From: Acinetobacter venetianus RAG-1 = CIP 110063
GTDB lineage: Bacteria; Pseudomonadota; Gammaproteobacteria; Pseudomonadales; Moraxellaceae
NCBI RefSeq assembly: GCF_000368585.1
Contig: NZ_KB849557.1
Coordinates: 725,615 to 789,614 of the forward strand
Direction of reading: 5' to 3'
DNA length: 64,000 nucleotides
Below are positions 43,827 through 52,289 of this stretch, piece by piece (within the stretch, counting starts at the first letter, position 1; every line of letters starts with the position of its first letter). A model generated the notes under the pieces. The model had not been told where the DNA came from. It did not search any database and was given only the letters and a program-made list of their open reading frames with translations. A program made the translations under genes and the position numbers.

Positions 43827-44201
43827 TTATCGTTTAATCACATCATTAGGAGTTAAATAAATTTCTGATTCTTCACCTTGCACAGTAGCTTTTAATTTTT
43901 TTGATATATCAATCATTTTACCAATAGCTTCAGGTGTTGGATTTTTCGTTAGTAAGTCACAAGAGTTACGGTCATACCATAAAGAAAACTCTTGTGCATC
44001 AATGGATACAAGAAAGTCTTCTTCTGAATTTTGAAGATCTATCGTTACTGTTGAGTCTGTTTTTAAATATGTGTTCCATTCTTGTTTAGTAATACATTCT
44101 CCATCATTAAAATAAAACTCTTTTTTTGTTATATACATATTATAGCCAGCATAGGTAATTGGGCTAATCATTAAAAGGACAGGAATAATAAATTTTAACA
44201 T
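43827..44201 (-). CDS. Unknown membrane or secreted protein in dif module 2
   Basis: Not recognised. 124 residues, N-terminal hydrophobic segment MLKFIIPVLLMISPITYAG that is either a signal peptide or a single anchor, then an acidic soluble part with a cysteine pair (GECIT and NSCDLL) and ending LTPNDVIKR. Its DNA is AT-rich like module 1. AGAGA lies about 12 bases before the ATG, a weak ribosome site. It is the sole cargo of the small module; an exported toxin, immunity or surface role cannot be told from the sequence. Confidence 0.7.
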   Translation of the reverse strand: MLKFIIPVLLMISPITYAGYNMYITKKEFYFNDGECITKQEWNTYLKTDSTVTIDLQNSEEDFLVSIDAQEFSLWYDRNSCDLLTKNPTPEAIGKMIDISKKLKATVQGEESEIYLTPNDVIKR

Positions 44202-44245
44202 TGGATCGATGGTCTCTAAAGGAACTAGAATTTAATTTTTCCTAA

Positions 44246-44273
44246 AATTAACATAATACGCCTTATACAAAAT
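44246..44273 (-). other. Right XerC/XerD (pdif-like) site of module 2
   Basis: On the plus strand XerD half AATTAACATAA (44246-44256), spacer TACGCC, XerC half TTATACAAAAT (44263-44273). XerD half and spacer are identical to the site at 5833-5860, and identity extends a few bases to the left; the XerC half differs at four places. Confidence 0.75.
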
Positions 44274-44283
44274 ACTTAAAAAC

Positions 44284-44309
44284 AAAAAGCCCCTATCTAG
44301 GGGCTTTTT
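44284..44309 (-). terminator. Terminator of psd
   Basis: AAAAAGCCCC and GGGGCTTTTT arms with a short loop, just after the psd stop codon on the minus strand. Confidence 0.88.
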
Positions 44310-44322
44310 ATAATTTTATTAA

Positions 44323-45174
44323 TTAAACCGAATGACCTAAACGCTCACCCATCACTACAGTTGAATTGGCTTTAAATTGCTCTTCCCACACCATTTTATC
44401 TTTTTCAAATAAAACTACAGCAGTAGAACCTAAGTAGAAACGACCTAACTCTGCACCTTTATCCAACTGCATTTGGTGATGTTGTAATTCAACTTTACCC
44501 GAAGGTTTCACTTTACCTGTCGCAACAGTTTCAATACCCGCAACAATCATTGCGCCAACTAAAACCACCGCCATACGACCAAGTTCTGTATCAAATAAAC
44601 ACACCATACGCTCATTACGCGCGAATAAACCTGGTACATTTTCAGCAGTCGTTTGATTAACTGAAAACAACTCACCTGGAATATATAAAGTTTCGGTCAA
44701 TGTACCCGCTAAAGGCATATGTACACGATGATAATCTTTCGGTGATAAGTAAACTGTTGCAAACTGACCATCTACAAATGGTTTTGCCAGTTGTGGATCA
44801 CCAATTAATTTCTCAACAGAAAAGCTTTGACCTTTGGCTTGAAAAATATCACCTGCTTCAATCTTACCTAACTGAGAAATCGCACCATCCGCAGGGCAAA
44901 CAATACTATCTGCTTGTTCATCAATACCACGCACACCATTTTTCAGAGCACGAGTAAAAAACTCATTAAATGATTTATATTGATTTGGATTTGTTTGCTC
45001 GGCAATGCTCATGTCAATGCCATATTTTGCTTTGAACGCTTGAATCACAGCAGTTTTCACCACAAAATTTTCGCTTGCAGCAACTTTACCCACTACACGG
45101 CTCAGTTGATGTTGTGGCACAAGATTTTGTGCTTTGATAAACAATTGTTTTTTTAAATCTGCTGCAAAACTCAA
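44323..45174 (-). CDS. psd: Phosphatidylserine decarboxylase
   Basis: Makes phosphatidylethanolamine from phosphatidylserine at the inner membrane. 283 residues, made as a proenzyme that cuts itself at the LGST motif (248-251), between G249 and S250, to form the pyruvoyl group. Other family marks are [25 protein letters not shown] and the region [19 protein letters not shown]. Its ATG overlaps the stop codon of the sulfurtransferase gene by four bases, so both are in one transcript. Confidence 0.96.
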   Translation of the reverse strand: MSFAADLKKQLFIKAQNLVPQHQLSRVVGKVAASENFVVKTAVIQAFKAKYGIDMSIAEQTNPNQYKSFNEFFTRALKNGVRGIDEQADSIVCPADGAISQLGKIEAGDIFQAKGQSFSVEKLIGDPQLAKPFVDGQFATVYLSPKDYHRVHMPLAGTLTETLYIPGELFSVNQTTAENVPGLFARNERMVCLFDTELGRMAVVLVGAMIVAGIETVATGKVKPSGKVELQHHQMQLDKGAELGRFYLGSTAVVLFEKDKMVWEEQFKANSTVVMGERLGHSV

Positions 45175-46019
45175 GATGGTGACTCCCCTGAAATAATAGG
45201 ACTATCGAGGCGATTGCCCCATTCACTCCACGCACCATCGTAGGCTCTCACTTGCCAATTGAGCAATCTTGCCAAAATATACGCTAAGCCCGAACGATGA
45301 TGAGACTGACAGTACACCACCACAGGTTGTTGTAAATTAAAGCCTAATTGTTCTAAACGTTGTTGTGTGCGTTCAAGCGGGTGTAATTTTAGATGATTTT
45401 CACGATTAAGGGCAGTGCTCCACTCAAAATGCAGTGCATTTGGAATGTGACCGCCACGTCGCGCAGCCAAACGTAACCCCGTATATTCTTCATTGGTACG
45501 GCAGTCCCATAGCTGAATATTCTGAGTTTGAACGTGTTCTAATAATTCGTTGTATTCAATCCGATGCTGTTGAACTGTATCCAAATCAACTTGTAAAGGA
45601 TCAGCAACAGGTACGACAGTCTCAACTTCTGCCGTTGTTGGCAAACTTGCCCCCAGCCAACCATGAATTCCACCATTAATTAAACTGGTACGGTAGAAAC
45701 CAAGACAATGTAAATTCCAAATTAAACGCCCTGCCCAAGCTCCACCTTCATCGTCATACACAACAACATGATGCTGTGGTGAAATATTCAACTTGTCAAT
45801 CAGTGCTTGCAGCCCTTCAATATCAGGCAATACACCATTGGCATTTTCTTGTTGAGCAACCAAATACTTAGGTTGTAAATGGATAGCATGGGGAATATGA
45901 AGTTGCTCATATACCGATGCTCGGCTGAGATCAACCACACGAATCAACTCATGTCCCAAATAAGGAACGAGCTGTTCAGGTTCAATCAGTAAATCAAGTT
46001 TAAAATCTACGTCAGTCAT
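45171..46019 (-). CDS. Sulfurtransferase (tandem rhodanese)
   Basis: 282 residues with two rhodanese domains. The first (about 15-130) lacks the active cysteine; the second has [18 protein letters not shown] with the loop cysteine expected to carry the persulfide. The loop CQSHHRSG differs from both the thiosulfate and the mercaptopyruvate types, so the sulfur donor is open. Cytosolic. The gene overlaps psd by four bases, an arrangement also seen in pseudomonads as far as I recall, without a clear metabolic link. Confidence 0.88.
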   Translation of the reverse strand: MTDVDFKLDLLIEPEQLVPYLGHELIRVVDLSRASVYEQLHIPHAIHLQPKYLVAQQENANGVLPDIEGLQALIDKLNISPQHHVVVYDDEGGAWAGRLIWNLHCLGFYRTSLINGGIHGWLGASLPTTAEVETVVPVADPLQVDLDTVQQHRIEYNELLEHVQTQNIQLWDCRTNEEYTGLRLAARRGGHIPNALHFEWSTALNRENHLKLHPLERTQQRLEQLGFNLQQPVVVYCQSHHRSGLAYILARLLNWQVRAYDGAWSEWGNRLDSPIISGESPS

Positions 46020-46171
46020 TGTTATGCTGTTTTATCATCCGCCTTATGCGTAATTTTAGCATAGCCGACTTTTTATCTTTGTCTGATTTTTTGCATTGAT
46101 TTAGCAGAAAAGGAGATATAGCAAAAAGTTTAAAGATTATGGACTAAAAGTATAAAATTTACTGGTGCGGA

Positions 46172-46265
46172 GGCGGCATGGATGCCGCCCGTTGAACTGC
46201 GGCATCAAGGATGTGCCGTCAGTTCAACAAATGCCTTTGGTTACTTTGGGCAAAACCAAAGTAAC
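46172..46265. repeat. Three-hairpin intergenic repeat, copy 2
   Basis: GGCGGCAT-GG-ATGCCGCC (46172-46189), GTTGAACTG (46191-46199) pairing with CAGTTCAAC (46220-46228), and GTTACTTTGG/CCAAAGTAAC (46240-46265). It is the counterpart of the copy at 18554-18677, shorter by about 30 bases because it lacks the inner hairpin. It fills most of the 302-bp gap between the sulfurtransferase and pncB genes. Confidence 0.7.
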
Positions 46266-46321
46266 TTACCGAAGGTCTATCCTGAAAATTGATGAGAATT
46301 AGGTAAGACACTGTAATGTCT

Positions 46322-47527
46322 CTACTCAACCTCCTCAATTTCAAACACCTGACGCAAATACGCCAAAAACGTTTCATTATCGCTCATGGTCTTGCCCGAA
46401 CTATCCGAAATCTTCGCCACAGATTGACCATTACACTCCACCAACTTCAACACGATATTCAAAGGCGTTTGCCCCATATCATTGGTCAGATTCGTACCAA
46501 TCCCAAAGCTCACTTGGAAACGATCTTTAAAATATTGATGTAATTGCCATGCTTTCTCTAAATTCAAACCATCACTAAAGGTCAACATTTTGGTTTTACT
46601 ATCAATTTTCAACTTACAATAGTGTGCATAGGCTTTATCACCCCACTCATAAGGATCGCCACTATCATGGCGCAAACCATCAAACAGCTTGGCAAAATAC
46701 AAATCAAAATCACGTAAGAATGCATCCATACCGACAACATCTGTCAAGGCAATACCCAAATCCCCTCGGTACTCTTGCACCCATGCTTCTAATGCAGCCT
46801 TTTGAAAATTACGCAACCGAACATCAAGCGCCTGAAAAGCCTGTAAAAACTCATGTGCCATGGTTCCAATCGGACTGATCCCCAATTGTTTTGCCAATAG
46901 CACATTACTCGTACCACGAAAAACTTTCGGTGCTGCTGAATGAAATGCTTGTACGACATGTTTTTGCCATTCAAAACTATAGCGACGACGTGTCCCAAAA
47001 TCTGAGACTAAAAATGGAGGATCATTTTCTTGCTGTTGTTCTGCATATTTTTGCAGTTGTAGTAGTTTCTGTTGTAAACGTCGTTCACCTTCAACAAAAA
47101 CCTCATCATGACGAATTCTACGGAAATACAACTCGTTGACGATCGCCAACACAAAAATCTCAAACATCATCGCTTGAACCATCGGCCCTTCGATACGAAT
47201 ATCTAAACGACCCGCTTCATCTATACTGGCTTTGATAAAACGGCGCTTGAGTTGGAATAGTTCTAAATAATCGACAAAGTCACTTTTAATAAAACGCAAT
47301 GAGCGTAAATATTGCAGCTCATCCTCAGCAAAACGAAGCTCACATAACACATCCAATTGATGATTCAAATCATCCAATATCTCAACCAGAGGATAAACCG
47401 TATCGTCTAAATTTCGGCAACGAAATAAATAAACACTGTGCGCTTGTGGAAACTGATGTAACACCACTTGCAACATGGTGAACTTATATAAGTCAGTATC
47501 AAGTAAAGATCGAATAATCGCAGACAT
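46322..47527 (-). CDS. pncB: Nicotinate phosphoribosyltransferase
   Basis: Converts nicotinate and PRPP to nicotinate mononucleotide for NAD salvage, with ATP. From ATG 47527 it has 401 residues, like E. coli PncB (400), and starts with the family motif [14 protein letters not shown] near residue 7. Other marks are [14 protein letters not shown] (the conserved histidine region follows later), [11 protein letters not shown] and [13 protein letters not shown] longer reading to 47614 adds residues without family support. The source of nicotinate is supplied by pncA at 60490-61122. Confidence 0.95.
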   Translation of the reverse strand: MSAIIRSLLDTDLYKFTMLQVVLHQFPQAHSVYLFRCRNLDDTVYPLVEILDDLNHQLDVLCELRFAEDELQYLRSLRFIKSDFVDYLELFQLKRRFIKASIDEAGRLDIRIEGPMVQAMMFEIFVLAIVNELYFRRIRHDEVFVEGERRLQQKLLQLQKYAEQQQENDPPFLVSDFGTRRRYSFEWQKHVVQAFHSAAPKVFRGTSNVLLAKQLGISPIGTMAHEFLQAFQALDVRLRNFQKAALEAWVQEYRGDLGIALTDVVGMDAFLRDFDLYFAKLFDGLRHDSGDPYEWGDKAYAHYCKLKIDSKTKMLTFSDGLNLEKAWQLHQYFKDRFQVSFGIGTNLTNDMGQTPLNIVLKLVECNGQSVAKISDSSGKTMSDNETFLAYLRQVFEIEEVE

Positions 47528-47679
47528 GGATGATGGTTTTAACCAATTCTTTTGCATAATATTTCTAGTTATACAACCAAATAGCCAATCTTGAATAGTA
47601 GACTTTTGCTGCACAGCTCATTTTTACCCAAACTCTCTGTTAAACTGGTCTGTCTTTTTTCAATCGATCATTTCCTCTT

Positions 47680-48120
47680 ATGCGCGCATTAATACAACGA
47701 GTTCTTGAAGCTAAAGTAGTTGTTAATGGTCAAACTACAGGTGAAATTCAACAAGGTCTGTTGGTCTTTTTAGGATTAGGGAAAGAAGATGATTTAGAGA
47801 AAGGCAAAAAGCTGATTGATAAGATTTTAAAATACCGCATCTTTGATGATGAACAAGGCAAAATGGGCTGGAATATCAGCCAAGCCAATGGCGGTCTATT
47901 ACTGGTCTCTCAATTTACGCTAATGGCACAAACACAGAAAGGTTTACGTCCAGACTTTGGACCAGCGATGCCACCAGCAGAAGCCAAAGCACTTTACGAA
48001 CAACTGGTTGAATATGCTCAGCAACAGTTCACAAATGTTCAGACGGGAATTTTTGCAGCTGACATGAAAGTCCATCTGATCAATGATGGACCCGTCACAT
48101 TTAACTTAGAAATTGAATAA
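47680..48120 (+). CDS. dtd: D-aminoacyl-tRNA deacylase
   Basis: Removes D-amino acids from mischarged tRNA. 146 residues, the normal length (145 in E. coli). Motifs MRALIQRVLEAKVVVNGQTTG at the start, SQFTLMAQTQKGLRPDFGPAMPP and the NDGPVTFNLE end hold the conserved SQFTL and GP cis motifs. It stands alone on the plus strand between two minus-strand genes, with a terminator after it. Confidence 0.96.
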   Translation: MRALIQRVLEAKVVVNGQTTGEIQQGLLVFLGLGKEDDLEKGKKLIDKILKYRIFDDEQGKMGWNISQANGGLLLVSQFTLMAQTQKGLRPDFGPAMPPAEAKALYEQLVEYAQQQFTNVQTGIFAADMKVHLINDGPVTFNLEIE

Positions 48121-48131
48121 TACATGAGAAT

Positions 48132-48159
48132 AAAAAAACTCCCTTTTGGGAGTTTTTTT
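48132..48159. terminator. Bidirectional terminator
   Basis: AAAAAAACTCCC and GGGAGTTTTTTT arms with a four-base loop between dtd and the convergent SCP2 gene. Confidence 0.9.
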
Positions 48160-48166
48160 ATTGGGC

Positions 48167-48646
48167 TTATTTGCCTGTTTTTTCTTTGATAAATGCACGC
48201 GCCTGACGAATTTTCTCTTTTACAGGTTTTGGCACTTTAGGTGGAATCAGTTTCGCAGCTTGGTTGAACCACACGAGTAAGCTGAAATCACCTTCCATTT
48301 TAATGCTACCGTCTTGCATACCTGTCATGAACGCAGTTGGATCACCTTTAACTAGTGTTTTCACACCTTGTTCACTATCTGCAAACTGTAAAATAAAGTC
48401 TGCTTTTTCAGGGTTACCTGCAACGGTATCAATCTTGCCATGGTTCACAATAATCTGACGTGCCATACCCAAATCTGTACCAATTTGAATACGGAACTCG
48501 CGGTCATGTACCAACTCAATAAACTTAGGGCTAGTACGTGCCAATTGCTTCATACGCAACGCCAAACCTGCCACCAACAAATCAAGTGGATCAGTGCTTA
48601 CATCAACAATAGGTAACTTAACCACAGGTAAAGAAGAAAGCTTCAT
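48167..48646 (-). CDS. SCP2 sterol-binding domain protein
   Basis: 159 residues from ATG 48646. The SCP2 domain (about 45-140) shows the hydrophobic pattern with IQIGTDLGMARQIIVNHGKID, VKGDPTAFMTGMQDGSIKMEGDFSLL and a basic C-terminal tail. Such domains bind lipids; the bacterial UbiJ and UbiT accessory proteins share the fold, but this gene is not beside ubi genes. The reading to 48700 lacks support upstream of the ATG. Cytosolic. Confidence 0.82.
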   Translation of the reverse strand: MKLSSLPVVKLPIVDVSTDPLDLLVAGLALRMKQLARTSPKFIELVHDREFRIQIGTDLGMARQIIVNHGKIDTVAGNPEKADFILQFADSEQGVKTLVKGDPTAFMTGMQDGSIKMEGDFSLLVWFNQAAKLIPPKVPKPVKEKIRQARAFIKEKTGK

Positions 48647-48748
48647 GACAATTATGCCCACAGTATAATGATGAAAATTAAGACAACCGTATCCTAGCAC
48701 AATTGTAGCGGCGTCGGTAAAAGCTTTGTTGCAGAAAGTTGATACAAA

Positions 48749-48771
48749 AAAGGCATGCTAAGCATGCCTTT
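48749..48771 (-). terminator. Terminator of the small membrane protein gene
   Basis: AAAGGCATGCT and AGCATGCCTTT arms, followed on the minus strand by a T run. Confidence 0.8.
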
Positions 48772-48794
48772 GATGTTGTTCGAATTATTATGAT

Positions 48795-49130
48795 TTATCG
48801 GCTAGAACATTGTTGTTGGTCATCCTTATATACAGGTGTATGTTCAATATACTGACGATTTGCCAGCTGTTTTTGTGCTTGTTTGTCTTCACGTAAAAGA
48901 ATGAATGTAACCGTCACCATCGCGAGGCTCAGTGCCGTCAGATAACTATAGGCGACTGACATTTCGAACGCGGTTTGCACACCAAAGCGCACCACTTCTA
49001 ACAGTCCCCAGCTCAACATACCTGCCAACATAAAACCTAACCAACGACGATAAGGAGAAAAGAAAACAGCAATAACTGCGACAGCGATTAAGCCAAATCC
49101 AACCCACATGGTGAAATTCGCTGCTTCCAT
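48795..49130 (-). CDS. Small membrane protein, unknown
   Basis: 111 residues from ATG 49130, which has a strong GGAGG five bases upstream; longer readings to 49166 are not needed. Three hydrophobic segments (about 7-25, 32-50, 56-76), then a hydrophilic tail with KQLANRQYIEHTPVYKDDQQ. I do not recognise the family; it does not resemble the EmrE, PACE or DUF families I know. Alone on the minus strand. Confidence 0.75.
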   Translation of the reverse strand: MEAANFTMWVGFGLIAVAVIAVFFSPYRRWLGFMLAGMLSWGLLEVVRFGVQTAFEMSVAYSYLTALSLAMVTVTFILLREDKQAQKQLANRQYIEHTPVYKDDQQQCSSR

Positions 49131-49166
49131 AGAAACCTCCGTCTTAAATAAGGTGGTCTGTATCAA

Positions 49167-49535
49167 TCATCAGACCTCATATTGTTCTGTAATCTCTAAA
49201 CAGTGATTCGTATTGCATTAACTTCTTTATGCATTATGGAGCGTTTTTTTTAGAAAAAAAGAGCCTGAAATTAATCATACGACATAAGATGTCGCAATAT
49301 GCTTTTGTCATTACATTTTTTTAATCTACAAAAAACCTGAATCTCTATATAGCGTCAATTTCCGCGTGTCATTACAAAAAAACATGCCTCATTTTCGCTG
49401 AGAAAAAACTTTTTTCTGAATTTTTTTATCGTTGTTTTTCTATACATTTAGACATAAATATGACGGATTAATGACGCACCAAAATGGAGAATGCCGTGAC
49501 AAATCACGGCATAATTTAACACCCAAGATTATATT
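49167..49535. other. Intergenic region between membrane protein gene and serB
   Basis: About 370 bp, very AT-rich with several A and T tracts. It must hold the promoter for the small membrane protein gene. A direct word GTCATTAC occurs twice (49308-49315 and 49367-49374). ATGCCGTGA/TCACGGCAT (49491-49512) is a hairpin after serB. I see no convincing gene. Confidence 0.55.
49491..49512 (-). terminator. Hairpin downstream of serB
   Basis: ATGCCGTGA and TCACGGCAT arms with a CAAA loop. The run after it on the minus strand is only weakly T-rich, so termination is likely but not certain. Confidence 0.6.
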
Positions 49536-50756
49536 TTAAGCACGGTTTAAATCTTTATCATGCATACCTAATAAGTACAGCACGCCATCTAAACCAACGC
49601 TTGAGATCGCTTGGTTGGCATTTTGGCGAACCAATGGTTTCGCTCGGAAAGCCACGCCTAAACCTGCAATCGAAAGCATCGGTAAATCGTTTGCGCCATC
49701 CCCTACAGCCATCGCCTGCTCTAAAGAAATCCCCATTTTATCGGCTAACTGACGTAATAATTCAGCTTTACGTGCACCATCGACAATTGCGCCTTTTACT
49801 TCGCCTGTTACAACACCATTTTCGACATCTAAAATATTGGCGTGGACTTCGTCAATGCCTAATTTCTCTTGGAGGTATTCAGCAAAATACTGGAAACCAC
49901 CAGATAAAATTGCTGTACGATAACCCAATGCTTTTAAGGTTGAAATCAATCGAGCTGCGCCTTCAGTAATGGTTAAGCGTTCAGCAATCTTCGGTAAAAC
50001 AGATGCATCCAATCCTTTTAATAAAGCGACACGTGCTCTAAAACTTTGTTGGAAATCAAGTTCACCCTGCATAGCACGTTCAGTAATTTCAGCGACTTGG
50101 GCACCCACACCTGCCTCTAGCGCTAATTCATCAATCACTTCTTGCTCAATCAACGTTGAGTCCATATCAAAGCACACTAAACGACGATTACGACGGTAAG
50201 CATTGTCTTCTTGTACGGCAACGTCGATATTCAACTCACCCGATAAACTTAAACAAGCGGCACGCATGGCTTGCGCATCCAGCATTTGCCCACTGAGACC
50301 AAATTGCACACAGGCACGACGAGGAGAACTTTGCTCCGCATCTAAATCCAAACGACCTGACAAACGTGTGACCGTCTCAATGTTAAAGCCTTGACTAGAA
50401 ACAATTTTTGTGACGGCTTGCAAATGTTCAGCCGTTAATTCAGGTGCCAATGCAGTCACGATATAACGTGTGCGCCCACCTTCACTCACCCATTGATCAT
50501 ATTCTGCGTTGGAGATTGGTTTAAATCGCACAGTTAAGCCAATATCATGTGCTAAAATCAGTATTTCTTTCATTGCTAATGCTGTTGCAGTCTCATTATC
50601 CGAAGCAACAACGATCCCAAGGGTGAGTTGATTATGGATAACAGCCTGACCAACATCGAGTATTTGCAAAGAATGTACGGAGAGTACCTGCATTAATCGA
50701 GTAAACTGATTCGGTTGATCTGGTCCTAAAAAGGATATAAGAATGATTTCTCGCAT
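49536..50756 (-). CDS. serB: Phosphoserine phosphatase
   Basis: Last step of serine synthesis: hydrolyses phosphoserine. 406 residues, longer than E. coli SerB (322), because of two N-terminal ACT-like segments (about 1-80 and 95-180) that often bind serine or other amino acids. The HAD motifs are CFDMDSTLIEQEVIDE (D197 nucleophile, D199), ILSGGFQYF and GDGANDLPML. The start at 50756 is an ATG. It is divergent from the smp-like gene, as in E. coli. Confidence 0.95.
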   Translation of the reverse strand: MREIILISFLGPDQPNQFTRLMQVLSVHSLQILDVGQAVIHNQLTLGIVVASDNETATALAMKEILILAHDIGLTVRFKPISNAEYDQWVSEGGRTRYIVTALAPELTAEHLQAVTKIVSSQGFNIETVTRLSGRLDLDAEQSSPRRACVQFGLSGQMLDAQAMRAACLSLSGELNIDVAVQEDNAYRRNRRLVCFDMDSTLIEQEVIDELALEAGVGAQVAEITERAMQGELDFQQSFRARVALLKGLDASVLPKIAERLTITEGAARLISTLKALGYRTAILSGGFQYFAEYLQEKLGIDEVHANILDVENGVVTGEVKGAIVDGARKAELLRQLADKMGISLEQAMAVGDGANDLPMLSIAGLGVAFRAKPLVRQNANQAISSVGLDGVLYLLGMHDKDLNRA

Positions 50757-50835
50757 GAATTGACTCGTGGTTGAGCGACAACTATTGTAAGAATCATAAC
50801 ATAACCCATGAATCTATTTGCCTTGGAAGTTTAAC

Positions 50836-52128
50836 TTGAATGCGCCTCGACAAGGGCTATTTGCTAGCCTACTCACCGTAAGTTTTGCATTGCATACCTT
50901 TTTATTGGTGATTGCAACAACCCATCAGCTTAATGAAAATCGCGCTAGCCAAGGACAACTGATGACCAGTCAGTTGGTGGCAGATAGTCTTTCAGAATTA
51001 GAGCCTGCAAATACAGTCTCTTTGGCATTGGTCGCCAATCGTTATGCAACCAATCCGAGCGTTGCCTCGATTCGTATTTTGGATGCCAATAAACAAGTCC
51101 TTGCGACTAGTGGTATGGCAAAGACACGTCAAGGTGAGGTCTTTGTCCGTGATGCATTACAAAATGAAAAGAAAGTCGGAACGGTTGAAATTACGCTGAT
51201 CGAACCAAGTATTGGCGAAATCTTAAGAACACAATGGTTGGCGATTCTAGTTTCATTGTTTATTCATGGCTTAATTTGGCTTGCGTATCGTGCAATCGCG
51301 CGACCAACACGCAGTGAATATCTTGCGCAGATCAATCAAGAAAATCATCTTAAGCATGAAATTCAACGTTTAACACAAGCTTTAGCTTTAGAAAAGCAAA
51401 ATACTGTCACCTTGGTTGCTCAAGCACAGCAGCAAGCGAAAGCTCAACCGAAACCACGTATTGAAAAAAGTGTGAGCGATCAAGCACCGTTAGATGACCA
51501 ATCATTGGCGCTTAATATTCAGTTTTATGATCCAAAACAGTTATTGAGTAGCGTCAATCAATCAGTTTCTTTGCCTTATTTTAAATTGTGCCAATTATTC
51601 TTAGATAAAAGTATTGATCTATGTACGAAGCACTACCAAATCGATGCAGAGAAAATTCAAGTTGTTCAAGAATTTAATGCGGATGGTGCGACATTATCAA
51701 CAAGTGCAGATCAACCACATGCGCTTGAATGTTTGATGATGGTTGGGGGAGTTTTCCAATTATTGGCAGATGTTCTATATAAACGCTACCGTGAAGATAA
51801 ACGCTTTGCACTGCAAACTCGCGGTGCTGTTGCTTGTGCAGTCGATGCAATGCAACTCGATGCGATTGAAGCATCCAAACGTTTAACTCAACATTTACAT
51901 GCTAAAGAAGCAGCATTGCATTTGAATCATGATCAACTCAAAGAGATTCAAAATAATTATGAATTGGTCGCAATGCCAAATCCAAGCAATATTATGACCC
52001 GTCATGCCTTTATGATTAATGGTATGAATGAAGCATGTGCAACGGTTGCTCAAAACCTTCGCACTGAGATTTTGATGGGTAAAAAAGCAAAATCACCTGC
52101 TGAATCTATCGATATTTCAACGCCATAA
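50836..52128 (+). CDS. SMP/YtjB-like membrane protein (divergent from serB)
   Basis: About 430 residues with a TTG start (GGAAG six bases upstream; another TTG at 50818 has no ribosome site). Two membrane segments (about 8-30 and 135-155) bracket a periplasmic domain, then a coiled-coil-like helix (EIQRLTQALALEKQ) and a long soluble cytosolic domain of unknown fold with HAFMINGMNEACATVAQNL near the end. E. coli has ytjB (smp) divergent from serB in the same place, so I assign this as its counterpart; cytosolic region is much larger and the role unknown. Confidence 0.7.
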   Translation: MNAPRQGLFASLLTVSFALHTFLLVIATTHQLNENRASQGQLMTSQLVADSLSELEPANTVSLALVANRYATNPSVASIRILDANKQVLATSGMAKTRQGEVFVRDALQNEKKVGTVEITLIEPSIGEILRTQWLAILVSLFIHGLIWLAYRAIARPTRSEYLAQINQENHLKHEIQRLTQALALEKQNTVTLVAQAQQQAKAQPKPRIEKSVSDQAPLDDQSLALNIQFYDPKQLLSSVNQSVSLPYFKLCQLFLDKSIDLCTKHYQIDAEKIQVVQEFNADGATLSTSADQPHALECLMMVGGVFQLLADVLYKRYREDKRFALQTRGAVACAVDAMQLDAIEASKRLTQHLHAKEAALHLNHDQLKEIQNNYELVAMPNPSNIMTRHAFMINGMNEACATVAQNLRTEILMGKKAKSPAESIDISTP

Positions 52129-52154
52129 CGCGTCCATCATGACTGCAAAACTAA

Positions 52155-52183
52155 CCTAGTTCTTTGTTATAGAACTAGGTTTT
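52155..52183 (+). terminator. Terminator after the SMP-like gene
   Basis: ACCTAGTTCT and AGAACTAGGT arms with a short loop and a T run. Confidence 0.9.
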
Positions 52184-52289
52184 TTAATTGATGATCAAGC
52201 ACACAGGCGAAATTTATTAAAATGCGGTAAACTATGCCAGATTTATCGAATACTAATGCCGTTACTGGCAGCTTAAAAGGTGAAAGCGA

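Larger units (their letters stand above)
43790..44273. mobile_element. Dif-bounded module 2, a single-gene module
   Basis: A 428-bp core between two inverted XerC/XerD-like sites, holding one unknown gene on the minus strand. It lies between the LysR gene and psd. It has the same geometry as the module at 2675-5860, 38 kb away, and the right-hand sites share the XerD half and spacer. No recombinase inside. The element status is inferred. Confidence 0.55.

Noticed and set aside
52129-52289. FMN riboswitch before ribBA
   Set aside because: The gap has a terminator of the preceding gene and no conserved FMN element words or nested stems.
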